Source: Stramonita haemastoma (lineage: Eukaryota; Mollusca; Gastropoda; Neogastropoda; Muricidae). From it: a stretch of 17,500 nt of DNA. A program made the position numbers and the translations under genes. The stretch is taken from positions 31,435,308 to 31,452,807 of the forward strand of contig CM060320.1 in the NCBI GenBank assembly GCA_030674155.1, given 5' to 3'. A model generated the notes under the pieces. That model was given only the letters and a program-made list of their open reading frames with translations. It was not told where the DNA came from and did not search any database. Positions 7,795 to 16,667 of this stretch are shown one piece after another. The stretch's first letter is position 1. Every line of letters begins with the position of its first letter.

Positions 7795-8078
7795 GTGGGA
7801 TGTGATAGTTTTGTGGCCGGAGCACTCGCTCTTTTAAAACTAAGGTCAGGCAGCTTTGAGGGTGGTTACGTCTTGGGTGCGATTTGGCTTCAGTACAATC
7901 CTCCAGTTCACCCAACCCTACATGGGTACCTGCCTTCTTTAGGAACAGGGAAGGTAAAGCAGCGAAGGAGAGGAGATGGACGCCTCCCTCAATTTGCTGG
8001 CCCACACAGAAGCCCAGGTTTCTGACGACTCACTTCTCAACAAATGCCTAAGTTATGGGAACACCCTTACCTTACTAT
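7795..8078 (+). mobile_element. tRNA/5S-chimeric SINE (family B), older copy, first of a tandem pair
   Basis: Head tgtgggatgtgatagttttg is diverged. The 5S-like block is recognisable (aactaaggtcaggcagcttt, then gggtggttacgtcttgggtg) but box C is decayed. The body is well preserved: ttcagtacaatcctccagtt, catgggtacctgccttcttt, ggtaaagcagcgaaggagag, and the end aagttatgggaacacccttaccttac. Confidence 0.75.
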
Positions 8079-8089
8079 CAGTTGCAGGA

Positions 8090-8375
8090 CAGGTGAGCTC
8101 AGTGGTAAGAGACACTTCTCCGCAAACTAAGCAGCGGTGAGTGTGGTTACCTCACAGATGGGTGGCCGTTGGTGCACCTCGGCGTCAGAACAGTCCCCCA
8201 GCTCACCCAGCTGTAAATGGGTACCTGCCCTCTTCAGGGTCACGGGTGGTGAAGGATAGAAGTGAGGGAGAGGAGTTGGGCGCTGCCCTCAACACTCACC
8301 CTTTTCAGAGAAGCAGAGGTGTCTAACGCCCTGCTCTCCAGCCATAGTATAGGTTATGCTGCAATGGGCTGGGCA
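8090..8375 (+). mobile_element. tRNA/5S-chimeric SINE (family B), second of a tandem pair
   Basis: It begins about 12 bases after the previous copy, in the same orientation. The head aggtgagctcagtggtaaga is followed by aactaagcagcggtgagtgt, which keeps the 5S-like aagcagcggtgag without the extra bases seen in other copies. Then come tggttacctcacagatgggt, cagtcccccagctcaccc, agctgtaaatgggtacctgc and the end ataggttatgctgc. Confidence 0.75.
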
Positions 8376-8566
8376 ATTTCTTTTAGCTCACCTCTTACTG
8401 TTTGATTGAGGTCTTTAAATAAAACTGAATTAAAAAAGGAAACAAAAAAGACGTAACAACAGGAAAAACATTTCTTGCTCACGTTTTTCTGTTTGGTTTA
8501 AGAGGTTTCTAATTCAACCAACTCACCATACAGAATAGGTTATGAATAAGTCATAAAAACCACTGT
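8376..8566. other. No gene or recognised repeat
   Basis: AT-rich sequence with A-runs after the tandem SINE pair. No supported reading frame. Confidence 0.4.
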
Positions 8567-8688
8567 GTCAAAGTATATGGGACATAAAAACAGAAACGCA
8601 AGAACCGACTGGTTGATATCGCTTCTGCAGGACTGACGTCCTTAATTCGGTTCTGGTGTTTCTGTTTATGTACCCCATATGCTTGATT
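8567..8688. repeat. Imperfect inverted repeat (foldback), ~40-base arms
   Basis: The left arm, about 8567-8610 (tatatggga...cataaaaacagaaacgc..agaaccga), is the reverse complement of the right arm, about 8646-8688 (tcggttct..gtttctgtttatgtaccccatat), with small gaps. The arms match at most positions over about 38 bases. The 35-base spacer contains a smaller stem, aggac-tgac-gtcct (8639-8652 region). It could be a MITE or foldback element, a decayed palindrome, or a hairpin transcript. No target duplication was seen. Confidence 0.6.
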
Positions 8689-8868
8689 TTCTTCGACAGA
8701 GAAAACAGAAATTTAATGATCAGTGTTGAGGTATTGGCGGATTGGCCTGAATGTGGTTCGTCAGTCAAAAGTTTGACAGTGTTTTTCCTGATTTATTCAT
8801 TATTTTTGGTATGGTTAGATACATGATTTGATCTTCTGCAGGTGTATATACACGCATTATAGGCAAAA
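8689..8868. other. No gene or recognised repeat
   Basis: AT-rich sequence between the foldback and the family A SINE. No supported reading frame on either strand. Confidence 0.4.
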
Positions 8869-9215
8869 GGGGGACTGGATGGCCTGGTGGTGAGAGTAGT
8901 GCGCTTGTGATCTGCTGATCGGGGTTCGAATCTTGTTCGACAAGATTTTTTCTCTAGAGTCAATATCAGTGCCGACTCCACTCCCCAAAGGATGTCCTTT
9001 GGATGAGACTATAAACCGAGGTTCCGTGTGCAAACGCACGCAGAACATCTTGTGCATACGTTAAAACCCGTTCTGCTTTTCAGAAGAGTAGGCCATTGTG
9101 TGCCGCTGGGAATGGATGACAAAATTTAAACAAACTGCATACACACGGGGACAGGATTTTTAAAAAAAAGCACACGAGCGTTTATTCCATTTTCCTCAAA
9201 ATAAAAGAATAAAGA
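8869..9215 (+). mobile_element. tRNA-derived SINE (family A), full length
   Basis: This is the best-preserved head: gactggatggcctggtggtg (box A) and ggggttcgaatcttg (box B). It continues with tttttctctagagtcaatat, gccgactccactccccaaag, ggatgagactataaaccgag, gttccgtgtgcaaacgcacg, cagaacatcttgtgcat, aagagtaggccattgtg, gatgacaaaattt, an A-run, and cgtttattccattttcctca with an (a)taaag-rich tail. All landmarks match the copy at 5029, and all four family A copies in the window lie on the plus strand. Confidence 0.85.
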
Positions 9216-9600
9216 AATTTTTTAATTGTTCTCGTTTCTTTATCTTTTTTTTGTCATTCAAGCCAGTAATTCTGCTTTTATCCTGTTGGTTTTATTTTTT
9301 GGGGGTAGGCCCTATGTTTTGTTTTGCTCATTTCCAATAAAACAGCACATCGTTTTAATGATGATCGTACCTCACGATGTTTATAAGTTTTTTGTAGCAA
9401 GCTTTGTTTTCCCCTTGTTTTGTTAATTCAGAGAAGACTTCTGTTTGTTCGACCCTTATCTATTTTGCGACTGCTCCTGTGTTATATAAGACTAAAGTAT
9501 ATGAATTTGCAGAATGTCTGGTCTGCTGTTCTATGGTCTGAAAGAACACGAGGGCTGTGTCGCAATGAAATAACTTAGAGAAGCGACATGATTAGGCCTA
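9216..9600. other. AT-rich region upstream of the 306-codon ORF; possible promoter region
   Basis: No supported ORF and no recognised repeat. It contains a TATATAAG at 9483-9490 that could be a TATA box for the ORF at 9840, with a ~330-base leader that would include the CA/CT microsatellite. This is weak, positional evidence only. Confidence 0.25.
9483..9490 (+). promoter_or_regulatory. TATA-box-like sequence
   Basis: TATATAAG lies in a relatively repeat-free stretch about 350 bases upstream of the 306-codon ORF. No initiator element could be fixed. Such a motif is expected by chance in AT-rich DNA. Confidence 0.2.
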
Positions 9601-9636
9601 TACCTTTAAAAAAAAAAAAGTGGGCCAAAGCTGTGG

Positions 9637-9755
<119 letters not shown>

Positions 9756-9839
9756 GAGAGTGATCTCCCTTGGAGGTAGGCAGGAAGATTATTTTGCTGT
9801 TAGCTTGTTTGTCAAATATTACACTTTTCATCCGAAACC

Positions 9840-10760
9840 ATGCCCGTTGTTGGCCTACCAACAGCGTTGACAGTTACTCTGGATGCTCTGCTCCAAGAAA
9901 ATCGCCTGACTTCCTGGAAAATTGCTGGAAGTGGCGACAGTACAGTTATTGTTCTACGACTGCAAGCCAGCCAAGCTAACAACAGCAACATGGCGAATCA
10001 GCACACCCCTGTCAGCTACCGAAAAAAGCCTCCAAGCCAGACTGACAGAGACAGACGAAGGGGGGAGGAGAGAAGAAGGACAGCACAGAGGCAAGAGCTG
10101 GAGGAAAGTGAAAATATTGTGACAAAAGAACATTCGCAATGTTTGTTTATGCCAACACCTCCTTCAGGCTGCGCTGTGTCACGTACTGACACACCCCCTT
10201 CTGCCATCAACACACCATTGCAAGAGGGGGCACGTGAAATCCGCCATGCACCAAACGATGTCACCGAGTCGGAGAAAGAAAAGCCCGCTGATCTGCAACG
10301 TGACATTGACCTTGGCTCTATGTTTACAACGGAAACTGCGGAGTGTGACGTCACTGACGATCCTCTTGCGAAAGTTCAGGCAGTTGGAACGAGTGCCGAC
10401 GCCATCAAGAAACACGTGGCTGAACTGACAGACAAATGGAGGCAGCGGAGGCTGAGGGACACCCAGAGGAACCAGGACTTTCGTCGCGTGTTTACCAGCA
10501 AACGGCATCCAGACACGATGGTATGTGAAACTGACGATCTCGTGTTTCGTTTCCAATGGACTGCTGCTGGTGACACCCCCCCGGATTTGTTTTGGTTCAT
10601 GAAGAAGGACACCAGGCTGATGACCCACGAGGAAAGCTTTGTGTACAACAAACTGAAGCTGTGGTCCCTTGCTGACCGGGAGCGTCTGAAAGATCGAATC
10701 AGTGCCGGACTTGATGTGATGCATGTGATAGTGGACGCAGTTCGATTCTTGCTTGGATAG
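9840..10760 (+). CDS. Uncharacterised 306-residue protein, apparently single exon
   Basis: A long open frame with balanced codon use and GC content above its surroundings. The ATG sits in a fair start context (aaaccATGc) and the stop is TAG. Residues 5-42 form a compact block (LTVTLDALLQENRLTSWKIA, then STVIVLRLQ) that looks like a helix followed by a strand. Residues 59-86 are very basic (SYRKKPPSQTDRDRRRGEER), which suggests a nuclear or nucleic-acid-binding segment. Residues 90-190 are polar and low in structure. Residues 205-306 are charged and probably helical, with aromatic clusters FRFQW and FWFMKK. I have an unsupported impression that similar 'SW.I.G......VLR / YRKK.PSQ..RDR' proteins occur in other marine invertebrates, but no named family or function can be given. 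There is no signal peptide or membrane segment. It is bracketed by near-identical compound microsatellites. Confidence 0.7.
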   Translation: MPVVGLPTALTVTLDALLQENRLTSWKIAGSGDSTVIVLRLQASQANNSNMANQHTPVSYRKKPPSQTDRDRRRGEERRRTAQRQELEESENIVTKEHSQCLFMPTPPSGCAVSRTDTPPSAINTPLQEGAREIRHAPNDVTESEKEKPADLQRDIDLGSMFTTETAECDVTDDPLAKVQAVGTSADAIKKHVAELTDKWRQRRLRDTQRNQDFRRVFTSKRHPDTMVCETDDLVFRFQWTAAGDTPPDLFWFMKKDTRLMTHEESFVYNKLKLWSLADRERLKDRISAGLDVMHVIVDAVRFLLG

Positions 10761-10762
10761 CC

Positions 10763-10763
<1 letters not shown>

Positions 10764-10824
<61 letters not shown>

Positions 10825-10895
10825 AGTGCGTGTGTATGAGTGCGTGCGTATATGTGTGTATGCATGTAAATTTAAGGGTGTATGTGCGTGCGTTC

Positions 10896-10968
<73 letters not shown>

Positions 10969-11100
10969 AGCTTGTGGATATGTTTGTGTAGGTATTTATG
11001 TATACGTGTGTGTTTAAACGTGGATGTGAATGTGTTGTGTGCGTGTATATATGTATGAGTGTGTGAATGTGTGTGTTTGAGGGAGAACGTGTGTGTGTTT
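10764..11100 (+). repeat. (GT)n microsatellite cluster
   Basis: (GT)n at 10764-10820 starts 3 bases after the stop codon of the 306-codon ORF. A degenerate GT/TATG stretch, a second pure (GT)n (about 10899-10965) and a further degenerate GT-rich tail follow. Minus-strand open frames across it are threonine/histidine runs and not genes. Confidence 0.95.
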
Positions 11101-11106
11101 GTGTGT

Positions 11107-11122
11107 GGGGGGGGGTACGCAT

Positions 11123-11188
<66 letters not shown>
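11107..11188 (+). repeat. G-run and (GA)n microsatellite
   Basis: A run of nine Gs (11107-11115) is followed by (GA)n from 11123 to 11188, with one slip near 11150. Confidence 0.95.
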
Positions 11189-11189
<1 letters not shown>

Positions 11190-11604
11190 CTGAACCGACA
11201 TGCCCCCTGGATTATCACGAATCTGTCACGTGTTAGTGGTGTACAGTTGCACAAGCCATGAAAAAAGAGGGAAGAAGAGACATCGTAACATACTTTTCTT
11301 GTCGCTGACCAGTTTGTTGTTAGATGATGATTTTTGGATTTGTAATATTTTGTGGAAATTCCTCCCCCTTGACAATTGACAATTCCAGTTGTAAGGGTTA
11401 ATCAAAGCTTATGAAAAAAGGATCTAAATTTTATCATGTAACCATGTTGTGGCATCCACGACATGATGACCTTTTGGGTTGTAATTAAGGAAGTTCTCAA
11501 TACATAACGTTTTTGTGTGTTGTGCCCAGCCCCCCTCCCACTGTCCCCTTGTTAATGGGCATCCTGCCTATAACAATAAACTTTTGTCATTGTCATTTGT
11601 CATT
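11189..11604 (+). other. Possible 3' UTR of the 306-codon gene
   Basis: Mixed-composition, repeat-free sequence ending in cctataacaataaactttt and tgtcattgtcatttgtcatt. No supported ORF. It is consistent with the end of a transcript that starts upstream and reads through the GT/GA microsatellites. Confidence 0.35.
11575..11580 (+). promoter_or_regulatory. Candidate polyadenylation signal AATAAA
   Basis: AATAAA is followed by a T/GT-rich stretch (cttttgtcattgtcatttgt). It is the first canonical signal after the 306-codon ORF and would give a 3' UTR of about 0.83 kb. Confidence 0.4.
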
Positions 11605-11605
11605 G

Positions 11606-11641
<36 letters not shown>

Positions 11642-11642
11642 G

Positions 11643-11675
<33 letters not shown>

Positions 11676-11678
11676 GCA

Positions 11679-11760
<82 letters not shown>
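11605..11760 (+). repeat. Compound microsatellite (CT)n-(CA)n-(CGCA)n-(CA)n-(CT)n-(CA)n
   Basis: Contains the same cgtgcgcacgcacgcacgca core, flanked by (CA)n and followed by (CT)n, as the array at 9637. A further (CA)n block is added here (11722-11760). Confidence 0.95.
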
Positions 11761-11763
<3 letters not shown>

Positions 11764-11930
11764 GCACAGCGCTTAACCACTACTACCACCCACAATGACT
11801 ATCCACACACACACACTCTCACACTCACCGATTTGTCATGTTTCCCATAAACACAACAGTATATATATAATACCCACCTGGTTTCTGGGCAAAGAGGACA
11901 GACAGTGAATCCACTAAGCAATAGGGGTAA

Positions 11931-12189
11931 TACGTCACAGGTGCAAAATAGGTGGAAATGATTCCTGAACCACAGGTGGACTTCTTTCTTCATTTACACT
12001 ACCACGCAGTCCAGTGTACGGGCGACACCCGCACAATGCATGAGGCACAGTGAGGAGAGATGCTGACGTAAGTGCACAGAGGCCAACTATTGTCGCTGTA
12101 CCGCTGCAGTGCTCTGGTTAAGATAATCGAATAGGGAGGGTGTAGCCTACCACGGAGGAGTCTGCTTTGAGGCTCAGGAAATCAACCAG
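11931..12189 (+). promoter_or_regulatory. Possible promoter with CRE-like sites and untranslated first exon
   Basis: Two CRE-like sites are present: TACGTCAC at 11931-11938 and TGACGTAA at 12064-12071. The relatively GC-rich, repeat-free stretch that follows ends in a strong 5' splice site, ccaaccag-like CAG|GTAAGT at 12189/12190. This is what a noncoding first exon of a gene running right would look like. A second GTAAGT lies at 12068. No TATA box or CpG island is obvious. The call rests on splice and CRE consensus only. Confidence 0.3.
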
Positions 12190-12269
12190 GTAAGTCTGAG
12201 AGGGGGACAAAAAAACCTTGTTTATTTAATTTGATGTGATTTGGATTGGATGCTTTAAAAAATCAGGTG

Positions 12270-12297
12270 CGTGTGTGTGTGTTGTGTGTGTGTGTGT

Positions 12298-12363
<66 letters not shown>
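12270..12363 (+). repeat. (GT)n microsatellite
   Basis: A nearly pure GT tract with two early slips (near 12281 and 12299). Confidence 0.95.
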
Positions 12364-12365
<2 letters not shown>

Positions 12366-12822
12366 CCTTTTTAATGGTATCTGAGTTAACTTCTTTTTTA
12401 GTAGATGGTAATCAAGAAGTGATTTACGACAAGAGTGTAAGTCAGAGCAGAATAGGCTTACATACACTGACCAATGTCTCGGATGCTTTATGGTAAAACA
12501 CTGGGGAACAGACAGAGATCCAACGCAGTAAAGTTGAAAACCTAGATTGCACGGTAGATCTTTTAAAGCCCAAACCAAAACACAGCTAAGAAACGATACA
12601 GTGGTGTGTCCATGGACTGAAAAGAACTTAAATTTCAGACAGAGGAGATATTATATGGATCTCTTCTGTAATACCACTACTTTAAAAAAAAATTCAAGCA
12701 GTTGTCACAGGCATGTATTGTTGTTTGTTTTTTGTGGGTTCTTTTATTTTTGTTCCTGGGCTAGTACTCCGAGGCTTCACCAAAGGTGAGATTTTGCGTA
12801 AGCGACCGTTTTTTTTTGGTCA
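12364..12822. other. No gene seen; probably intronic
   Basis: Mixed AT-rich sequence without a supported ORF or recognised repeat, between the candidate first exon and the retroposon 3' end. Confidence 0.35.
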
Positions 12823-13157
12823 ACCATGAAGGTATCCACATTCCCTACCTACTTATGACACTTTTAAATCCAACCTCAAGACACACTTATTTCAAACCTA
12901 AGTTTTCTCCTTCCGCTTCCATCTCTTACCTGTCCCTGCCTTCAACATCCACCTGCCAAAGTGCTTAACGTTGTAGGTGTGTGTGCGCGCGGGCGTGCTG
13001 CGCGCATGCGTGCGTGCGTGTTGTGTGTGTGTGTGGTGTGTGTGTGTGTATATTTGAATTTGTTAAAACTGTAAATAGTTGTTGATTGTGTGTTGTGTAG
13101 GTCGAATGAAAGCGCTTTGATTTGTTTTTACAAGAGATAGCGCTATACAAATTCCAT

Positions 13158-13219
<62 letters not shown>
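12823..13219 (+). mobile_element. 3' end of a CR1/L2-like non-LTR retrotransposon with (ATT)n tail
   Basis: One plus-strand frame reads LPTYDTFKSNLKTHLFQT and then a stop. This is the C-terminal signature of CR1/L2-type ORF2 (..TFKS.LKTHLF). The 3' UTR carries a GT/GC-rich microsatellite (about 12979-13050), then gaaagcgctttgatttgttt and agcgctatacaaattccatg, a pair of agcgct-type blocks typical of such 3' ends, and finishes in (ATT)n (13159-13219), the expected tail. It is heavily 5'-truncated. No target duplication could be identified. Confidence 0.7.
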
Positions 13220-13220
<1 letters not shown>

Positions 13221-13400
13221 CGACTTTGGGAATATTCATTGTTTAACATCTGAGACACACTCTTGAAGGAACTGAAACAGAAAAAGGTACAATTTAAATA
13301 AGTTACTGCATTTTACGTAGCAAGAAATGTACCGTGAGTCATTAAAAAGCATCAGAAGACTCATGCGTCGAATTATGAACAATGAATGTTAAAATTACAG

Positions 13401-13613
13401 GCTATAGCATGGGCCCAGCAAACACTTTCCCCTATCGTTGCAGCGCCCAAGACTGATTCTACTTCTGCCGCAGAAGGTACCAGTGCTTCGTGTTCTGAGA
13501 GAAGTGTGTGGGTTGCAGTTGACAGGGAGACAAGGGAGACGGTGATTCTATGGATGGGGCACCACTGTCCTATACGACCTACGTGGTCATTGGCATCTAC
13601 ATGACCATAGCCT
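13401..13613 (+). CDS. Possible exon with first coding ATG and membrane-like segment
   Basis: A stretch between an acceptor (aaaattacag at 13400) and a strong donor (CCT|GTAAGT at 13613/13614). From the ATG at 13550-13552 it codes for MDGAPLSYTTYVVIGIYMTI and part of an alanine-led codon, ending in phase 1. The end is hydrophobic, as in the start of a first transmembrane helix of a receptor or transporter. Earlier in-frame sequence has a stop, so if real most of the exon is 5' UTR. An alternative, longer frame from 13386 ends in a stop before the donor. No next exon was recognised to the right, so the identity is unknown and the exon could be spurious. Confidence 0.25.
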
Positions 13614-14160
13614 GTAAGTCTGTGATGTGTGGGGATGCTAGGTGTGTCGTTTTTGTTTTGTTTTTTCTTTTATTTTTTTTCTTTATTATTTGTCGTTTTT
13701 TGCTTTTTCTGTTGCGAGTATTTACACGATTGTAGACTGTAAGTTCAAAATGTGTTTGTGGATGATAGAAATGTTCTCTTTTTTTGTAACTTTGGTTTAT
13801 TTTTTATTTGCTTTTGGTTTCCGGTCATAAATGTCTAGATGGCTGTAACTTGCAAGTCAAACATGTGTACGAGTGGTATGTATTTCAATGGGTTTTTTTC
13901 ACTGTCTTACTTTTTTGTGTAATATTTTTTTTTTTAATTATTTTTTTAACTTCCTGTGATTTCTTTCCTGATTGATATTTTTCTTTGTCCTATCGTTCTT
14001 TGTATACACAATCCTTACCCCTTGTTCTCCCTTCTTAAGCATGATCCCCTTTATACTGTGAAGTCCTATATTCATAGACGGTAGAATAAAATGAATTACG
14101 ACAGAAGAAGATAAAGGTATGGTAAAATGCAGTGAAATGTAAAATGAAATGAAAGAAATA
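13614..14160. other. T-rich intergenic or intronic sequence
   Basis: Strongly T-rich on the plus strand (long T-runs near 13665-13700, 13790, 13930-13950). Three spaced blocks near 13609, 13734 and 13844 share ctgtaagt..aaatgtgt-like sequence, hinting at decayed tandem units of about 110-125 bases. No ORF is supported. Confidence 0.35.
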
Positions 14161-14164
14161 CAAT

Positions 14165-14310
14165 GATAACAGTAATGACAATAATGATGAGGAAAATACT
14201 TAAAATGATAATAATAACAACACTTTGTTTGCATTGTGCTTTATCTTTAAAAAAAAAATCAATAACGCACAAAGTGCATTACAAGATATGATTAAAATAA
14301 AACCCATACC
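14165..14310 (-). mobile_element. Degenerate (ATT)n-tailed non-LTR 3' end, minus strand
   Basis: Reverse-complemented it reads tgtaatgcactttgtgcgtt, an A/T spacer, taaagcacaatgcaaacaaa and gtgttgttattattatcatt. The layout matches the 3' end at 13100-13219 (gcgctttg block, loop, agcgctataca block, (ATT)n), with more substitutions. It is probably an older copy of a similar element. Confidence 0.4.
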
Positions 14311-14399
14311 TACAGCATTAATCCTTTTTTTTAGATTCATTGTATTGCATACTCTTACCATTGGTACTGCTACCGTTGTTGTTGCTGTTGCTGTTTCTA

Positions 14400-14484
14400 C
14401 CATTACTATTACTGCTGCTGCTTTCTCTGCTACTCTACTACTACTACTACTACTACTACACTACTACTACTACTACTACTACTA

Positions 14485-14519
<35 letters not shown>

Positions 14520-14596
14520 GCTGCTGTCTACTACTACTACTACTTTTACTACTACTAATACTATCTGTGCTGCTGCTACTTCTACTACTTCTACTA

Positions 14597-14629
<33 letters not shown>

Positions 14630-14640
14630 CGAGTAGTCCA
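14400..14640 (+). repeat. Trinucleotide array (CTA)n / (CTG)n / (CAA)n
   Basis: (CTA)n with slips from about 14433 is followed by (CTG)n at about 14497-14520, further (CTA)n variants, and (CAA)n at about 14598-14631. Valine/serine-rich minus-strand frames and tyrosine/threonine-rich plus-strand frames here are artefacts of the array. Confidence 0.9.
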
Positions 14641-15074
14641 TATAAGAGTGTAAGTAGACAGGAAGTGGAGGAAGCTGGCTGCACAATCTTCATTGGTGCC
14701 CCCAGGGTCCCCATAACTAGAGAATAGGTGAAGGCAGAACTAGGACGGGTGGACGGGGAAAGCAGCTGTGTGGGGCGTGCGTGCGTGAGCGCGTGTTTGC
14801 GTGCGCAGGAGCCATTTAACAATCTAAGAAGCTTTACTCTTCTCTGAAACGCTTGGTCTGTCTGGCATCATCCTGATTGGCTTGGAAAAACGACACAAGT
14901 CACAACAGATTTATGCTAAACATACGCCAGTTTTCCTAGGCCGAAAATTGAATTGATTGGATTGCTGATCCGTGTACTTAAGCGAAGCTTTGCAGTGGCT
15001 CTAATAAAACACAGACTATTTGCGATCACAGGCTGTCAGGGAATTTGCAGACAATTAATGGCTTTGATTCTGAC
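14641..15074. other. No gene recognised; non-repetitive island
   Basis: Mixed-composition sequence. A minus-strand frame reads MGTLGAPMKIVQPASSTSCL at about 14655-14715, next to the trinucleotide array. I do not recognise it and it has no supporting context. The rest has no supported ORF. Confidence 0.35.
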
Positions 15075-15192
15075 GGGGAGGGGGGGTGGGGGGGGGGGGG
15101 GGGGGGGGGGCATCTCTCAAGGTGTTTTGTTCTTAAACAAAACGTTATATATATATGAAAGAGGTTTATATGATTGGTAATGGAGTAGTGGA

Positions 15193-15271
<79 letters not shown>

Positions 15272-15272
15272 T
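15075..15272 (+). repeat. Poly(G) tract and (GT)n microsatellite
   Basis: A G tract broken by single A and T bases (15075-15110), 84 bases of AT-rich sequence with (TA)n, then (GT)n from 15195 to about 15272 with one slip. Confidence 0.95.
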
Positions 15273-15844
15273 GTGATTACTGGTGTTTTGTGGTTTTTGT
15301 TGCTAAAAAAAAAATTTTTTGATGTTGATGGCGTGCGCGTGTTGTTTTTTTTTTTTTTTTTGTTTTTAAATTCTTTCGTTTCAACGATAATGTTATACCA
15401 CTAATGTGATTTTTTTTCTACACACCCAGTCCCCGTGTACGTGCAGTTTTGTAATGTGTTCATCCTTTCCTACCTTGGTCTACCAGACCTATCCCGAAAG
15501 GGGAACAGAATTTAACGTGTTAACGTGTTGTTTTACCTGGCATATTTTTGCACCTGAATCTAACTCTATAACTTACTATTTTATTCCATCTGTTTCTCCT
15601 CGATCTCTGTCTGTCTCTGAATTTTGATGGAGAAATGAAATATAAGTAGTGTGGTCAACGGTAAGCATAATAGGGTGGGGATCAAAATACGCTGTGGCTT
15701 GACACCTCTCACCTGCTGTTTTGTTTGTTTGCTTACGTGGTATGTGTATTGAATAAATCATGTTGAAACCAACGGTAGAAATATGATGACAAGGCTTACC
15801 ACTGATGCAAATGCGTTTCAAGTTGACACTTTCTGTCTAGTCTT
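15273..15844. other. AT-rich region; no gene or recognised repeat
   Basis: Contains a T17 run near 15345. Open frames are short with no splice or domain support. Confidence 0.35.
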
Positions 15845-16482
15845 AGGAAGAAGAAGAAGCATGCAAAGAAGAATGCAAAGAGAATGCAAAGAAGAATGCG
15901 AAGAAGAATGCGAAGAAGAATGCGAAGAAGAATGAGAAGAAGAAGAAGAAGAAGAAGAAGAAGAAGAAAGAAGAAGAAGAAGAAGAAGAAGAAGAAGAAG
16001 AATTTGAAGAAGAATTTGAAGAAGCAGAATATGAAGAAGAAGAATTTAAAGAAGGAGGAGGAGGAGGAGGAGGAGGAAGAAGAAGAAGAAGAAGAAGAAG
16101 AAGAAGAAGAAGAGAAGAAGAAAGAAGAAGAAGAAGAAGAAGAAGAATGAGAAGAAGAAGAAGAAGAGGAATTTGAAGAAGAAGAATTTGAAGAAGAAGA
16201 ATTTGAAGAATTTGAAGAATTTGAAGAAGAAGAAGAAGAAGAAGAAGAAGAAGAAGAAGAAGAAGAATTGCAAAGAGGAGGAGGAGGAAGAAGAAGAAGA
16301 ATGCAAAGAAGAAGAATGGAAAGAAAAAGAATGCAAAGAAGAAGAAGAATGCAAAGAAGAATGCAAAGAAGAATGCAAAGAAGAAGAAGAATGCAAAGAA
16401 GAAAAAGGAGAAGAATGCAAAGAAGAAGGAGAATGCAAAGAAGAAAAAGGAGAAGAATGCAAAGAAGAAGCAGAAGGGATGG
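15845..16482 (+). repeat. Long GAA-rich polypurine array with variant units
   Basis: About 640 bases, nearly all A/G on this strand. Pure (GAA)n blocks alternate with ordered variant units: gaagaatgcaaa/gaagaatgcgaa at the left edge and again at 16295-16470, gaagaatttgaa in the middle, and short GGA blocks at 16055 and 16275. The order suggests successive local duplications. Lysine/glutamate, arginine and serine/phenylalanine open frames across it are not genes. Confidence 0.95.
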
Positions 16483-16535
16483 GAAGTCCAGCCACTGTTC
16501 TCTCCCCTCCCTCCTCTCCACTTTATTCTGTTTCT

Positions 16536-16572
16536 GCCTCTCTCATAGGTTATGGGAACACCTAAACCTTTG
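16536..16572 (+). mobile_element. 3' fragment of a family B SINE
   Basis: ctcataggttatgggaacac followed by ctaaacctttg matches the terminal 30-35 bases of the family B consensus. It lies between the GAA array and the ATTGT array, opposite in orientation to the near-complete copy at 16668. Confidence 0.6.
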
Positions 16573-16660
16573 ATATTTTATTGTATTATATTGTATTGTA
16601 TTGTATTTATTGTATTATATTGTATTGTATTGTATTTATTGTATTGTATTGTGTTGTAAA
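16573..16660 (+). repeat. (ATTGT)n pentanucleotide array, left part
   Basis: ATTGT units with ATTTATTGTATTAT variants. The array resumes to the right of the SINE at 16954. Confidence 0.9.
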
Positions 16661-16667
16661 AAAAAAG

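Noticed and set aside
10179..11254. Minus-strand frames of 228 and 292 codons opposite the 306-codon ORF
   Set aside because: They are shadows of the plus-strand ORF extended through CA/GA microsatellites, with Thr/His and Ser/Leu runs.
12965..13258. Minus-strand frame with a poly-Asn run
   Set aside because: It is the reverse reading of the (ATT)n tail of the retroposon.
15405..15530. Possible membrane-protein exon reading VPVYVQFCNVFILSYLG
   Set aside because: No convincing splice-site pair or family match, and hydrophobic frames are frequent in T-rich DNA.
15796..16573. Long Lys/Glu-, Arg- and Ser/Phe-rich open frames on both strands, up to 241 codons
   Set aside because: Artefacts of the GAA array: open in several frames at once, with no flanking coding sequence.
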